Below are positions 1 to 9,597 of a DNA stretch of 64,000 bases, piece after piece; positions within the stretch are counted from its first letter, which is position 1; the number at the start of each line of letters is the position of its first letter. Source of the stretch: Ypsolopha sequella (taxonomy: Eukaryota > Arthropoda > Insecta > Lepidoptera > Ypsolophidae); contig OW203989.1 of NCBI GenBank assembly GCA_934047225.1, forward strand, positions 4,563,977 through 4,627,976, given 5' to 3'. A program made the position numbers and the translations under genes. The notes beneath the pieces were generated by a model. That model worked only from the letters and a program-made list of their open reading frames with translations. It was not told the origin of the DNA and did not search any database.

Positions 1-1
1 A

Positions 2-496
2 CCTAAAACAACAAAACATACTTGGTCTATAAAAACATCATCTCAGGTAGAAAAACCTCGATTTGTGATTATTGGCTTACAAACGAATCGAAAAAACGTT
101 GGTACAAAGAATATGTCTCAATTCGATCATTGTCATTTAAGAGATGTTAAAGTATTTTTGAATTCTTCGTATTATCCCTATGAAAATCTTAATATTAAGT
201 TTGGAGAAGATAGATATGCTTTATTATTCGAACAATATGCAAGATTCCAGCATTCTTATTATGGTCACCGTTGTGAACCCTTGTTGAGTTTCAATGATTT
301 TAAACAAAAAGCACCGTTGTTTGTAATTGACTGCTGCAGACAAAATGAAAATTTAAAATCAGGACCCATTGATGTAAAAATTGAATTACAAAGTGATCAA
401 GACATACCAGACCAAACGTGCGCTTATTGTCTCATATTAAATGATTGTATCGTTGAATATAAACCACTATCAAGTATTGTAAGAAAAACATCATGA
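2..496 (+). CDS. Probable capsid-like (jelly-roll) protein, C-terminal part, 5' partial
   Basis: The frame is open from base 2, so the gene starts before the window; the GTG at 65 is only the first start-like codon. The visible 164 residues include the stretch KPRFVIIGLQTNRKN, then FDHC, FLNSSYYPYENLN and PLFVIDCCRQNE. I recognise this as a protein conserved in insect elements that also carry a family B polymerase. The pattern (FVIIGLQ, then FDHC, then a strand with LNSSYYPY) resembles the second half of double jelly-roll major capsid proteins of the Polinton/adintovirus lineage. That assignment is an inference from pattern; a structure prediction would be needed. It ends in TGA overlapping the ATG of the next ORF. 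Confidence 0.55.
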   Translation, partial: PKTTKHTWSIKTSSQVEKPRFVIIGLQTNRKNVGTKNMSQFDHCHLRDVKVFLNSSYYPYENLNIKFGEDRYALLFEQYARFQHSYYGHRCEPLLSFNDFKQKAPLFVIDCCRQNENLKSGPIDVKIELQSDQDIPDQTCAYCLILNDCIVEYKPLSSIVRKTS

Positions 497-981
497 ATGA
501 TGAATTTATTTTTTGCGACATGCAGGGTTTTAAGGATAATAAAAATCATATCATTATAAAAGAGTTTTCACTCGCAACTACGATGTTTACGCAAACTTTC
601 CATATAAAACCTCCATATCCATTTTATTCATTGACCAAAGATGAAAAAAGACGAGTCAAATGGGTTGAAAATAACATAGGTATTTACTGGTCTGATGGAT
701 TTATTGACTATAGAGAATTTCTTAGATTGATTAATAGATATTTAAATAATAAGAAAATTATTGTAAAGGGTGCTGAAAAGGTTAAATGGGTTTATGAACT
801 ATGTAAAAACTGTATGGTAACAGACATTGGAGATGATACATGTCCAAACTTGCGAAACTTGCGAGACAAATACTGTGAAAATAATTTAATTTGTTTCAGC
901 AATCATCTAAACATTTGTGCTCTCAAAAATGTACTTAGTATTAAAAGATGGTATTATGATGTTAACTTACAAAGGTTATAA
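493..981 (+). CDS. Conserved element protein of unknown function
   Basis: A 162-residue ORF starting at the ATG inside the ATGA overlap with the upstream ORF, an arrangement typical of compact viral or Polinton-like genomes. It begins MNDEFIFCDMQGFKDN and contains a VKGAEKVKWVYELC segment. I recall similar proteins next to the same capsid-like gene in other insect sequences, but know no function. The start, with an acidic residue in a hydrophobic strand (FIFCDMQGF), faintly resembles the first strand of RNase-H-like nucleases; the other catalytic residues are not evident, so I make no functional call. There is no signal peptide or membrane segment. Confidence 0.5.
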   Translation: MNDEFIFCDMQGFKDNKNHIIIKEFSLATTMFTQTFHIKPPYPFYSLTKDEKRRVKWVENNIGIYWSDGFIDYREFLRLINRYLNNKKIIVKGAEKVKWVYELCKNCMVTDIGDDTCPNLRNLRDKYCENNLICFSNHLNICALKNVLSIKRWYYDVNLQRL

Positions 982-1079
982 TTTTAAGAAATGTATTTAG
1001 ATGTTAAATAAAAAGTTTTTTTATATCGGTGTTTCATTTATTACTTTTGTTATTTACACAATTAGGTTACAAACATAAT

Positions 1080-1436
1080 TCAATAATCACAAGTATTACA
1101 CAATCTCTTTGAAATTTTGTTAATTAAATTTTCTGTTGTGTCGAGTATGTCATCTACTGGCTCAGTCACAATATGTTGAGCGCTTACTAAAACACTTTCA
1201 CTTTCTTGCGATATATCGATTACTTCGATTTTTATCAATCGTCTGCCGACACGTGGTGCTTTGCTAATCACGAAACACGATGATTGTTCTGTTGCCGGTC
1301 GTTTTTTAACTGCTCTAACTTTTTTTTTATTTGATGGTAGAGTATTCGGTGTGATAACTTCTTCTATTTCACTATCAAAACCATATAGCATATCTTGTGC
1401 ATCTCGCGCGTAGAATGCTTCCGCAGCTTTGTCCAT
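1080..1436 (-). CDS. Small ORF of unknown function in the virus-like element
   Basis: A 118-residue ORF, tail to tail with the plus-strand pair (99 bp between stops) and downstream of the polymerase on the same strand. The protein has an acidic start (DMLYGFDSEIEEV), then a lysine/arginine-rich segment (KKKVRAVKKRPAT) that could be a nuclear localisation or nucleic-acid-binding stretch, then an acidic C-terminal half. I recognise no domain. It may be a real element gene because the strand and compact layout fit, but it has no motif to prove coding. Confidence 0.4.
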   Translation of the reverse strand: MDKAAEAFYARDAQDMLYGFDSEIEEVITPNTLPSNKKKVRAVKKRPATEQSSCFVISKAPRVGRRLIKIEVIDISQESESVLVSAQHIVTEPVDDILDTTENLINKISKRLCNTCDY

Positions 1437-1915
1437 TATCTGACAAGATAAAATATTACAGATCCAATCTAGTCAAAGAAATAATCGAAACTGATGCAAA
1501 ATTTACTCACCAATTTATTGTTTTGTATTTTCGTTACACTGAATAAACCTGTACGACTGTTACCTATGCAATGCAATGATTGAATATAAATACTTAAAAT
1601 CATAATAACATTTGAATGTTATTTTGCAATATTACACAGGTCAAACTATCCACGTGTTGCTTACTCATCAGATTTGTAGCTATACGTTTCGGTCATGATC
1701 ACAAAATACTTATTTTATATAAATCAGGTTAGAATTAGGATAAAATTCAAACTACTAGATATTTTTCAAAATAATAAATTTATTTCCAAATTAAAATTTT
1801 ATAAAGTTTAAATATAACTTAAAACAATAGACTTAAAAATATTTAGACCTATAAAAGAGTATAAAATCAGTATTTAACTAATTAATACACACAATTACAT
1901 AAAAACAGTAATATT
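1437..1915. other. AT-rich spacer, nothing recognised
   Basis: About 480 bases between the small ORF and the polymerase gene. I see no ORF of note, no repeat and no RNA gene. It would hold the 3' end of the polymerase transcript and the 5' side of the small ORF. Confidence 0.5.
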
Positions 1916-3328
1916 TTAGAAAAATGATTTATGACCCCAAGCTAATGTTGAAATCCTGTCACTCAAAATAATTTTTTTGTCATCATTAGGTGACAGTGCC
2001 ACTTTATTCTGCTCTTGTGTAAATATATCATGTTTTAAAGATTTAAACAAGATATTCTTTTTCCTGATAATTTTTTTCTTTATTAACACATTAGAGTAGT
2101 CCTTAAAGTTAATATCTTTCATAAGACATTTTTGTACCCCTTTTGCTTTTTTAATTACATCGTCTTCAGTTTTAATGCAATACAATTTAGATCGTAATCC
2201 AACAAATTCTTTAATAATCTTTCCACCCATTTCATCTTTGAATAAACCAGGAATTTTTTTGTTCACACAATCAATCTTGTAAATATTATTTTCAGAATAA
2301 TTGCTGGTATCAAAATACTCAAGAAATTGAGTCTTCAAATCTCTATAAAAGTCAGGTGTCTCTACATTGTAAAGAAACGAATCCGTATCAGAATAAGCAA
2401 TTTGTATTCTCGATCCATAAAATGGTTTCATTACGGAGTAATGAAATTTGTACATATGATATTTTGACAACTCCAGAACAGAAAATCCTATGTATATCGG
2501 TTTATCTAAAACAACTTTTTCAGGTTTCATTTGTATACCTACAAAGTTTTCTGAGAATATCGTACAACTATGAAAATTTGGTCTTGCTATCAATCTGTCT
2601 GCAGTATATATTTTTTTTGTTACATTTGTTGTATCAGACCATCGATTAACTAGTTTAACATTTACTCTATGTTCAGAATTTTCTAAAGTTTTACCAAAAA
2701 TACTATTATTTAATAGCTTAAAAAAGTCTTGTTCAAATGTAGACTTCGCGGTTTGTCTTAATGAAGTATTCAAGTCTATGTACTGCTTAAGATAGGCACT
2801 CTGTCTAAATTGTATTACTCTGTGTATTTTAATTAACTTTAATCCATGTCTAACACACTCTTTTAAATGCACGTAATGAATTACATATTTAAACTTATCA
2901 TATAAATTTGGAATTAATTTAGGTGTTTTAGAACCAGGAGGTATGAATTTTTGTGGGCAAAAAGGGAAGTCGTTATGCAAGTCATGTAAGTGTTCAGGAT
3001 ATTCTAAGTCAACTTCAAGTATGTACCCAAAGTTGTTATTGTTCGGTACTTCTAGTATATTTAAAATATGAATTTCGTCAATGCTTAGTAACTTAAAATC
3101 TGAATATGGTAGAAACGCACACATAGCAAAACCGTATAAGTTATTACAATCTATATAAATGAGATAATTATCAGGTTGCTTTGGATCATAGTCTGACAAA
3201 TATTTATTATTAGATTTTGCATGTCTTAATGAGCACAAACAAATCCCTCCACGAATCCCATCTTGAATCATGCGAATTATTTCAAGATCTTCAATTAGCT
3301 CTAGTTGAACATTAGTTTTGAGTAACAT
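1916..3328 (-). CDS. polB: Protein-primed family B DNA polymerase, C-terminal (palm/thumb) part
   Basis: This 470-residue ORF carries the polymerase motifs of family B enzymes: motif A as DCNNLYGFAM (residues 60-69), motif B as KLLNNSIFGK (204-213) and motif C as YSDTDSF (312-318), followed by a KGV box near 396. Motif A with CNNLYG and the overall layout are those of protein-primed polymerases of Polintons and adintoviruses. The catalytic aspartates are present. The ORF begins in a different frame from the exonuclease half and overlaps it by 28 bp, so the two are one gene split by a frameshift, not two genes. The listed first residue is simply where this frame becomes usable. Confidence 0.88.
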   Translation of the reverse strand: MLLKTNVQLELIEDLEIIRMIQDGIRGGICLCSLRHAKSNNKYLSDYDPKQPDNYLIYIDCNNLYGFAMCAFLPYSDFKLLSIDEIHILNILEVPNNNNFGYILEVDLEYPEHLHDLHNDFPFCPQKFIPPGSKTPKLIPNLYDKFKYVIHYVHLKECVRHGLKLIKIHRVIQFRQSAYLKQYIDLNTSLRQTAKSTFEQDFFKLLNNSIFGKTLENSEHRVNVKLVNRWSDTTNVTKKIYTADRLIARPNFHSCTIFSENFVGIQMKPEKVVLDKPIYIGFSVLELSKYHMYKFHYSVMKPFYGSRIQIAYSDTDSFLYNVETPDFYRDLKTQFLEYFDTSNYSENNIYKIDCVNKKIPGLFKDEMGGKIIKEFVGLRSKLYCIKTEDDVIKKAKGVQKCLMKDINFKDYSNVLIKKKIIRKKNILFKSLKHDIFTQEQNKVALSPNDDKKIILSDRISTLAWGHKSFF

Positions 3329-5433
3329 CGCAGAATAGCTAAGGCTTGGGAGGCTAAAAAGAAAGCGGGCTCTAGTTTATAATACTTTTTGCAGGTTTTA
3401 CGAAAATTTTCAAAAATATCTGCTAGTAATAACACATCTATCTTAAGATATAAATCTGTATATTGACCCATATTTTTTATATCAAATGTTTTCCAAACTT
3501 TTTGTGCATGTTTGTAATTAGATACAGAAATGGTTTCATTGGTTAATCTATTAAAGAAAGAACTTATCGGAGGTAAACTCTCTTCCATATAAGATTCCCA
3601 AGTAGTCATGTGTTCATAGGGGTATACTCCTTTGCGTTTTAATAAGCAAAATAGATTTTTGTCTGGATAAAACTTAGATAAATTTATAAAGTTATCATCA
3701 TTCAAACTATCTGCTAACTTTTCAAGACTGCTATTAAGAAACTTCAACGAATCTAAAAATCGAACTGGCACAAATTCATCTTCAGTTTTAAAAAACTTCG
3801 TGAATGATATATAATTTTCTTTGGTTTTAGCAATGACTCTAATATTCCCAGGCATTGCACCCAATTCTCGTATAAATAAATGAGAGTCATATCCAGAAAG
3901 ATTATGAAAGAAAATCGGAATAAATTTTGGTAGCGAATAGGTAAGGTTACAATAGGAATGAGCGGCTCCACGAAAGTACCCTGTTACGTGACAATGATCT
4001 CTTACTTTATCATCAAACAAGACTTTTGAACATATATGACAGTGCGTTGCATTTTTGAAAGCTAAGAAATTTGCTTCGGTAAATATCATAGGTTTTGGAT
4101 ATTTCAGTATCTTATGTATTTCAATAATATCTTTTTGAAGATATGTTATATACTTTTGTACACAATCATGACCTCTATAGCTTACGTATTTATTAAGAGA
4201 ACTATCGTGAGCACATACAATATAATAACCGAAAGCGGAAGGTATATGTTTATTTAAGTTTGTGGTGAAACCAGATTTGGTATTAGAGTCGGATTCGCTA
4301 GAACATGTTTCCAAAATAGATTCAAAGTCTGCGTAAATAACAAACGGCATGTCTTGCATTCGTTCATAGTGTTTAAACTGTATGATAGTTCCTTTATTTG
4401 GTAGCACAGTAGCTACACCTCCACATAAATGAGACTCTAATTTTGTTTCAGTATCAAAAAATAGTAAACAATCATCGCAAAAGTAAAGTTTCCCGTGATG
4501 TTTGGTAATCTGTTGTCTCACAAGACGGGTTAGGTTTTTGATCAAACAATAATGTATTCGTGTATTAGATTCTAACATCAATAAATTAATGTGATATTTT
4601 TTTCGACAATGTGTTTTATAAAGAGGACCAGTAACTTTTGTACCAGAAATTCCGTAAACGTTAACACTTATTTTAGGGTTATTTTTTTCAAATATTTTAA
4701 TATCTGAGAAAGAAACAGGGAACCCCATATTTTTTAAATTAAAAACTGTATTAAAGTCTGGATACGAAGTAGTCCTTTCAGCATTTTTCTTTACAGGGAA
4801 CAGAGCAGCTAAAATACACCACACAAAGCAAAAGTTATCATTATTTTGGACATTTATACAAGATCGCTTATTTTTAAAATGCTTAGGTAATTCCATATAG
4901 TTAGAACCTCTCAAAGGAACATACTTGTTAATATTGACCTCCAAATAACAATTTTTGAAAAATGACCACCCGCTATCACGTTCCTGGAATTCATCAATTT
5001 TTTTACTAATTGAGTTAATCATTTGCAAAAAGATATCTTGAAAGCAGTAATTTTGGTGCAGACTTACGTTCTTTGTAGCAAAAGATTTTAATTCACTAGA
5101 TTCATTTTTTGGCAAAGAAAATTCAGCAAAATATTCAAAGTTGACTTTAATAGAGCTATGCGCCTGGATTTGTGTGTCAAGCAAATTTTTCAAATTGTAA
5201 CGCAAGCGTTGGATATAATGAGTAGGCGTCAATTGATCTATCGTTTCTGATTTACTTCCACGGAGTCTATATGAAATGATACGATTACGGTATGCTGAGC
5301 TTATCTTTTCAATATTGTGACTTTGCAAAATAGAATTCACATTTTTATGTAAAGTGCTTCGAAGGTGTGCAGAAAAAGCCTTACTTATAACAGATTTGTC
5401 GCAAACTGTGCAGTATATCTTTCTGTTAGACAT
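3301..5433 (-). CDS. polB: Protein-primed family B DNA polymerase, N-terminal (exonuclease) part
   Basis: This 710-residue ORF starts with a C2H2 zinc finger (C8, C11, H23, H29). A second Cys/His pair lies at 319-337 (FCDDC...HLC). Proofreading exonuclease motifs follow: Exo I YADFES (367-372), Exo II HNLSGYDSH (510-518) and Exo III YLKID (662-666). Between Exo I and II there is an endonuclease-VII-like zinc module (HCHICSK, DHCHVTGYFRGAAH, 464-492), usual in this polymerase group. The last 12 or so residues are out of frame: a one-base loss near 3335-3345 moves the polymerase domain into the next frame. The ATG at 5433 is a sensible start because it sits directly before the zinc finger. Confidence 0.88.
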   Translation of the reverse strand: MSNRKIYCTVCDKSVISKAFSAHLRSTLHKNVNSILQSHNIEKISSAYRNRIISYRLRGSKSETIDQLTPTHYIQRLRYNLKNLLDTQIQAHSSIKVNFEYFAEFSLPKNESSELKSFATKNVSLHQNYCFQDIFLQMINSISKKIDEFQERDSGWSFFKNCYLEVNINKYVPLRGSNYMELPKHFKNKRSCINVQNNDNFCFVWCILAALFPVKKNAERTTSYPDFNTVFNLKNMGFPVSFSDIKIFEKNNPKISVNVYGISGTKVTGPLYKTHCRKKYHINLLMLESNTRIHYCLIKNLTRLVRQQITKHHGKLYFCDDCLLFFDTETKLESHLCGGVATVLPNKGTIIQFKHYERMQDMPFVIYADFESILETCSSESDSNTKSGFTTNLNKHIPSAFGYYIVCAHDSSLNKYVSYRGHDCVQKYITYLQKDIIEIHKILKYPKPMIFTEANFLAFKNATHCHICSKVLFDDKVRDHCHVTGYFRGAAHSYCNLTYSLPKFIPIFFHNLSGYDSHLFIRELGAMPGNIRVIAKTKENYISFTKFFKTEDEFVPVRFLDSLKFLNSSLEKLADSLNDDNFINLSKFYPDKNLFCLLKRKGVYPYEHMTTWESYMEESLPPISSFFNRLTNETISVSNYKHAQKVWKTFDIKNMGQYTDLYLKIDVLLLADIFENFRKTCKKYYKLEPAFFLASQALAILRCYSKLMFN

Positions 5434-5997
5434 AGTTAGAGACAGAAAACTAAGTAAAGAATGTAAGTAGGTATAATGTTTGTTAGATTGGTTATTATTT
5501 AGAAAAAAAAAAAAAAATACATTTCTCAGCTACAATAATAAACTACGAGTGTGTTGTTCTAAAATCAGTATTTATATTAATCAATTATCAGTTAAAATGT
5601 GTAAAATATATTTCATATTTCAATAGATAATTTTAATAACCTTCTCATCGGTTGCTTTAAACTATTATTTTTACTTTAAAATTTCTTATAAGTTGGTTAT
5701 TTGTTTATTTCTTATTAAAATTTTCAATTTATAACTGTAAAGGAATCACAACTTGTTATCAAACAAACATCAACTATCAATTGATTTATGGATAAAATAT
5801 AGATTATTAAGTAAGGTAGTAAGGTTATATAAGATGAGACATAAGACGTAAGATAAGTGACAAAATTATTTCATTTAATTTTTGTTTATTTTGTTTTTAT
5901 TTGTTTCAACAGTAACTGTAAAAAATACATTAATAAAATTCATAGCTATAAAAATACCTAAAAATGAAAATTAAAAAATAATGAAATGTTTCATAAA
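5434..5997. other. AT-rich spacer, nothing recognised
   Basis: About 560 bases with an A run at 5501-5516 and no convincing ORF, repeat or terminal inverted repeat. The right end of the virus-like element must lie here or just beyond, but I cannot place it. Confidence 0.4.
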
Positions 5998-6469
5998 TTA
6001 CTTCTTTTCTATCTTTTTAGTAGAAAAAAACTTCCCTTTCTCTGTAAAATTATCTTTACAAGCATTAACAAATTTTCTCAAAATGCCCAATTCAGCGCTG
6101 TTGGCATCAGATCTGTACCGCAAGTTGAGAATTGTTTTCTCGGCCCGCTCCTTCCAGTCTAACCCTGCTATGTCTTTAACCTCATAGAATTTTAATTCTA
6201 CAAAGAAGTCGCCCTCACGATCCGAGGTGTGGCGCAGCACCCCATCAGCACAGCGACGAGAGAGGGATGATGTTAGTCCTTGCAGCTGTCTTCCAACCTC
6301 TGCTTCCTCTTCACTCTCGGAGTCGAGAGACCACCACTTCGTATCGCCCTTTGTTCTCGAACTCGAACCTGCTGCAGGAGATTTTGCCGGTGTTGGTGCT
6401 CGGGGAGTTGATGATTCCTTTTTCTGTACCTTTCGCTTTTTTACCGCTGGTGATCGTTTTTTATCAACC
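5998..6469 (-). CDS. Last exon of a spliced gene of unknown function
   Basis: The exon follows a good acceptor (TTTTTTGTATTTCAG, read on the minus strand) and ends in a stop at 5998. Its 157 residues start with a basic stretch (VDKKRSPAVKKRKVQKK), then a Ser/Pro/Ala-rich linker, an acidic patch (SESEEEAE) and a charged, probably helical C-terminal part (DWKERAEKTILNLRYR). It joins in phase to the exon at 6685-6756. The composition suggests a nuclear protein; I do not recognise the family. It could be a host gene or a spliced transposon gene. A longer unspliced reading begins at a non-exonic ATG at 6480, which I reject because it lies in the intron. Confidence 0.5.
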
Positions 6470-6684
6470 CTGAAATACAAAAAACAATATTAGCATGCAA
6501 ATATCGTAAATAATATATTCTTTAATTTACAAAGAATTTCTTTCACTGCTAATGCTAGAGTGTTACAGCAACTTAAGAGTTTATTGAAAGAAAAAAAAAA
6601 GAAAAAGATAACATAATACATGACTATTCTACACAAATGCATATGATTTAAATTTAATAAATTCTACATAAATATTCAACATAC

Positions 6685-6756
6685 CTTTCGTCGTCCGAAA
6701 ACAAATCAAATTTTGATTTTTTGGATAAAGAGCTTCGTTCATAGTCAGATTCCGAC
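6685..6756 (-). CDS. Internal exon of the same spliced unknown gene
   Basis: On the minus strand this 72-base stretch has a polypyrimidine acceptor (TTTCTGTTTTTGTTTTAG) and a strong donor (GAAAG|GTATGT). It encodes SESDYERSSLSKKSKFDLF followed by SDDE, and its phase fits the exon at 5998-6469 exactly. Upstream exons are not identified: GTAAGT donors occur on the minus strand at 7092 and 8210, but neither gives an open joined frame with a start codon. Confidence 0.45.
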
Positions 6757-6865
6757 CTAAAACAAAAACAGAAAGTATTAAATAATTAAACATATAAATT
6801 ATCTTTTAATATTATTATAGTGCACTACAAACTAAAAAATAGTTATAAGAAACACAACCTCGAAT

Positions 6866-7038
6866 AAACAAATATTTTGGAAAGAATCTTAGGGTCAGGA
6901 TTCGAACCTGTAACCTCTTGCTATCACAACAAACTTAAAATATAAATTATAAACAAATTTAAAATGAACAAATATTATGAAAAAAAATATCTTTGGGTTA
7001 GGATTCGAACCCGTAACATCTTGCTATCACAACAAACT
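6866..7038. repeat. Tandem duplication with a tRNA-like B-box motif
   Basis: Two copies about 103 bp apart share AGGATTCGAACCYGTAAC and CTTGCTATCACAACAAACT. Read on the minus strand each contains GGTTCGAATCC, the RNA polymerase III B box of tRNA genes, and no matching A box or cloverleaf. These are most likely SINE remnants, not tRNA genes. Confidence 0.5.
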
Positions 7039-7457
7039 CCCTTTTCACTGATATATTATTTATATAATATGGGAAATAAAAATAAAACTTACGAACATTA
7101 TATCTGTTGCTCTGATCCTCAGTTTGAATGTAAGATAATATGAGTCTCCTTCGGGATGAATCCGCCAATCCGAGAATTATTCACTCACGAATACAATTCA
7201 CTACTAATTCGAAGACTGGAGGCAAATGAAATGATATAATTTTAATTTCTGTATAGAGGTTTTATTGTCGTTAATTGCTTGCGATCGGAAAAACTATTTA
7301 ACAGTTTGATAAAGTTAGGCAACTCGTATAAATGTGAGAGGGTTCCGTGTACAAATATTTTTTTGATCTTAAAAATTAAAAAATTAAAAACAACAAATTT
7401 TGATACAACTGATTAGATTGATTGTGTAAAAAAAAGAAAAAAAAAAAAAAAAAAAAG

Positions 7458-7755
7458 TAAGATATTTCGGATTAAATGTTTCCATAAAGTATACTAAATA
7501 ATACAGAATACTTAATACAACAAAGGTTGATGAATTTAAAATGTATTAAAACTATAAGGTTACTTAATGCATTTCGGTTTTAATGTTTTGATACGGAATA
7601 CTAATTCGATAGGTATATGTATTGAATAATTTAACACGTTAAAGGTTGATGAATTAAGAAAGAATTAAGCCTATGTATATGATAACTTTATTTGATACAC
7701 CCAAACTCATGCTGAGGACTCGCTAAGTGATCAGAAACAGTAACAGCAAAAGAAA

Positions 7756-7787
<32 letters not shown>

Positions 7788-8074
7788 AACTAAGATATTT
7801 CGGATTAAATGTTTCCATAAAGTATACTAAATAATACAGAATACTTAATACAACAAAGGTTGATGAATTTAAAATGTATTAAAACTATAAGGTTACTTGA
7901 TGCATTTCGGTTTTAATGTTTTGATACGGAATACTAATTTGATAGGTATATGTATTGAATAATTTAACACGTTAAAGGTTGATGAATTCAGAAAGAATTA
8001 AGCCTATGTATATGGTAACTTTATTTGATACACCCAAACTCATACTGAGGACTCGCTAAGTGATCAGAAACAGT

Positions 8075-8084
<10 letters not shown>
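7458..8084. repeat. 333-bp tandem duplication separated by poly(A)
   Basis: A block of about 295 bp starting TAAGATATTTCGGATTAAAT and ending AGTGATCAGAAACAGTAACA occurs at 7458-7751 and again at 7791-8084, with very few differences. A-rich tracts of 20-40 bases lie before, between and after the copies. The near identity shows a recent duplication; the A tracts suggest unequal exchange or slippage between them. Confidence 0.85.
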
Positions 8085-8106
<22 letters not shown>

Positions 8107-8836
8107 CATTATTTATTTATGAAATCCTATACTCTGCTGCGCTTTGTGATATAACAATAATATTAAATCAAAAATACTAAATTTTGTAAACAGTCGTACT
8201 GATCACTTACCTACTTTCAAGTATATATAACTTTCGCTGTATAAATTAAAGTCATTTTATATGTGAGAAAACAAATATTAATATGGCACGCAACGTGTTA
8301 ATGTCTTGGTCGAATTTATGTTATTTGTCAAGATTGCATTTATAAACATTGCAACAACAAATCGTTTTGCAATGTATTGTAACTTGATATCGTCCGGTCG
8401 CCCTATATGAAATACGTACTTTGGTCACCTTAAAATACAAATGAATGATTTAAAAATACCATGCGTTTAGACACGTGATTAATACTTTATTAGTTTTGAT
8501 CTTTCAACACCTCTTTAGGTGTATATTGGTTAGCTCAGTTGTCTAATTGTCATGGTTTTTCGTAAACACTAAATTATACGATATACCTTTCTACACAAAA
8601 CGCATGTAAATAATTGAAGTATTAGGAAAATTAATAATAATTTATTTCCAAACACAAACACAAATATATATATATTATATTCGTTTACATAAGTTGTAAG
8701 TACTTTGCATTTTTACATTTTACAATAAAAAGTATTCTTGTGGCCCTAGACTAAGCAAGCTTGACTCGTTAGTACCACAAAGAAAAAAAATAATAATAAT
8801 AAAATCGCAACGGAAACCTGATTTCTTAGTTCTTAC
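8107..8836. other. AT-rich stretch, nothing recognised
   Basis: No ORF, repeat or RNA gene that I can support. It may contain upstream parts of the minus-strand gene at 5998-6756. Confidence 0.4.
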
Positions 8837-8837
8837 A

Positions 8838-9258
8838 TTAAGGCGATACGTAAAGTTTTAGCGTCCCTTTACTCCATATGCGAAAATACCCTCATTGCGA
8901 ATGGGATGGATTTGTGGAAAAATAGCAAAAAGTAGATATTTATTAATATAAAATGTACTAACCTATTTTGGCAAAAGATTTTCAAGGAGACTTTAAAAAT
9001 ACATAATATCCACATTTTGAATGCAATTTCACAATGACATTAGTTAGGATTTCAGAATTACAGAAAAAATAAAACAATTTAAAGGTCTTTTCGGAATTAA
9101 ATTCTATCGAGAAAATTTTATCCAATCGCGTTTTCCTTCAGTGAGAATCTTAATCAAATATTCAATAAACATTTACACAAAAATGAAATACGTAGATGAC
9201 GTTATAGTAGAGTAAATGAATTCGAAAAAACCCCATTTTTTTATTGGTATCGCCTTAA
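8838..9258. mobile_element. MITE flanked by TTAA (piggyBac-type target)
   Basis: The sequence GGCGATAC at 8842 is mirrored by GTATCGCC ending at 9254, and both ends are bordered by TTAA (8838-8841 and 9255-9258). TTAA duplication is the signature of piggyBac-superfamily insertions. The 413-bp interior has no ORF, so it is non-autonomous. A 5'-truncated relative lies at 24376-24473, sharing AAATGAAATACGTAGATGAC and the right end. Confidence 0.7.
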
Positions 9259-9454
9259 TTTTATCGATGATATTCATGACTGATTGTTAAAATTGTTAAG
9301 AAAAAGACTGTTATAACTCCGTTATTTACGAAATGCATAATGATTGAAGGTAAACTTATTGCGATACACAGTCGTAGGGGCATAGCTCATTGTGATATGT
9401 CTATAGCTCACTGTAATAAACTCAATGCGATTAAAGTCCATTGAGAGAAGCAAA

Positions 9455-9597
9455 GTATATATTCATTGGGGCATAGCTCACTGTAAGCGAAGAATATGTT
9501 CATTGGGGCATAGCTCACCGTAAGCGAAGAATATGTTCGTTGGGGCATAGCTCACCGTAAGCGAAGAATATGTTCATTGGGGCATAGCTCACTGTAT
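9455..9597. repeat. 37-bp minisatellite, about 3.8 copies
   Basis: The motif GGGGCATAGCTCA recurs at 37-base steps (9471, 9508, 9545, 9582) with AAGCGAAGAATATGTTCATT between. Similar but irregular GCATAGCTCA motifs extend left to about 9380. It runs directly into the palindrome at 9593-9691, whose arms contain the related TTATAGCTCA. Confidence 0.85.

Larger units (their letters stand above)
1..5520. mobile_element. Polinton/Maverick-adintovirus-like DNA element, partial
   Basis: The stretch carries a compact set of intronless genes: two plus-strand ORFs that overlap by 4 bp, then two minus-strand genes, one of them a protein-primed family B DNA polymerase. Polymerase plus probable capsid-like gene is the hallmark of Polinton/Maverick elements and adintoviruses. 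The left end lies outside the window. No terminal inverted repeat or integrase is visible here. The polymerase carries a frameshift, so this copy is probably an old insertion. The right border is set only by the loss of coding sequence after 5433 and is uncertain. Confidence 0.65.

Noticed and set aside
2356..2649. Plus-strand ORF opposite the DNA polymerase
   Set aside because: Antisense shadow of the polymerase coding sequence.
6891..7038. tRNA genes on the minus strand (GGTTCGAATCC)
   Set aside because: Only the B box is present; no A box, acceptor stem or anticodon arm can be formed. Best seen as SINE remnants.
7081..7096. Upstream exon for the gene at 5998-6756 ending at 7093 (GTTC|GTAAGT)
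   Set aside because: In the needed phase a TAA lies 8 bases before the donor, and in the ATG frame the join stops after a few codons; the donor may be real but cannot be shown to join coding sequence.
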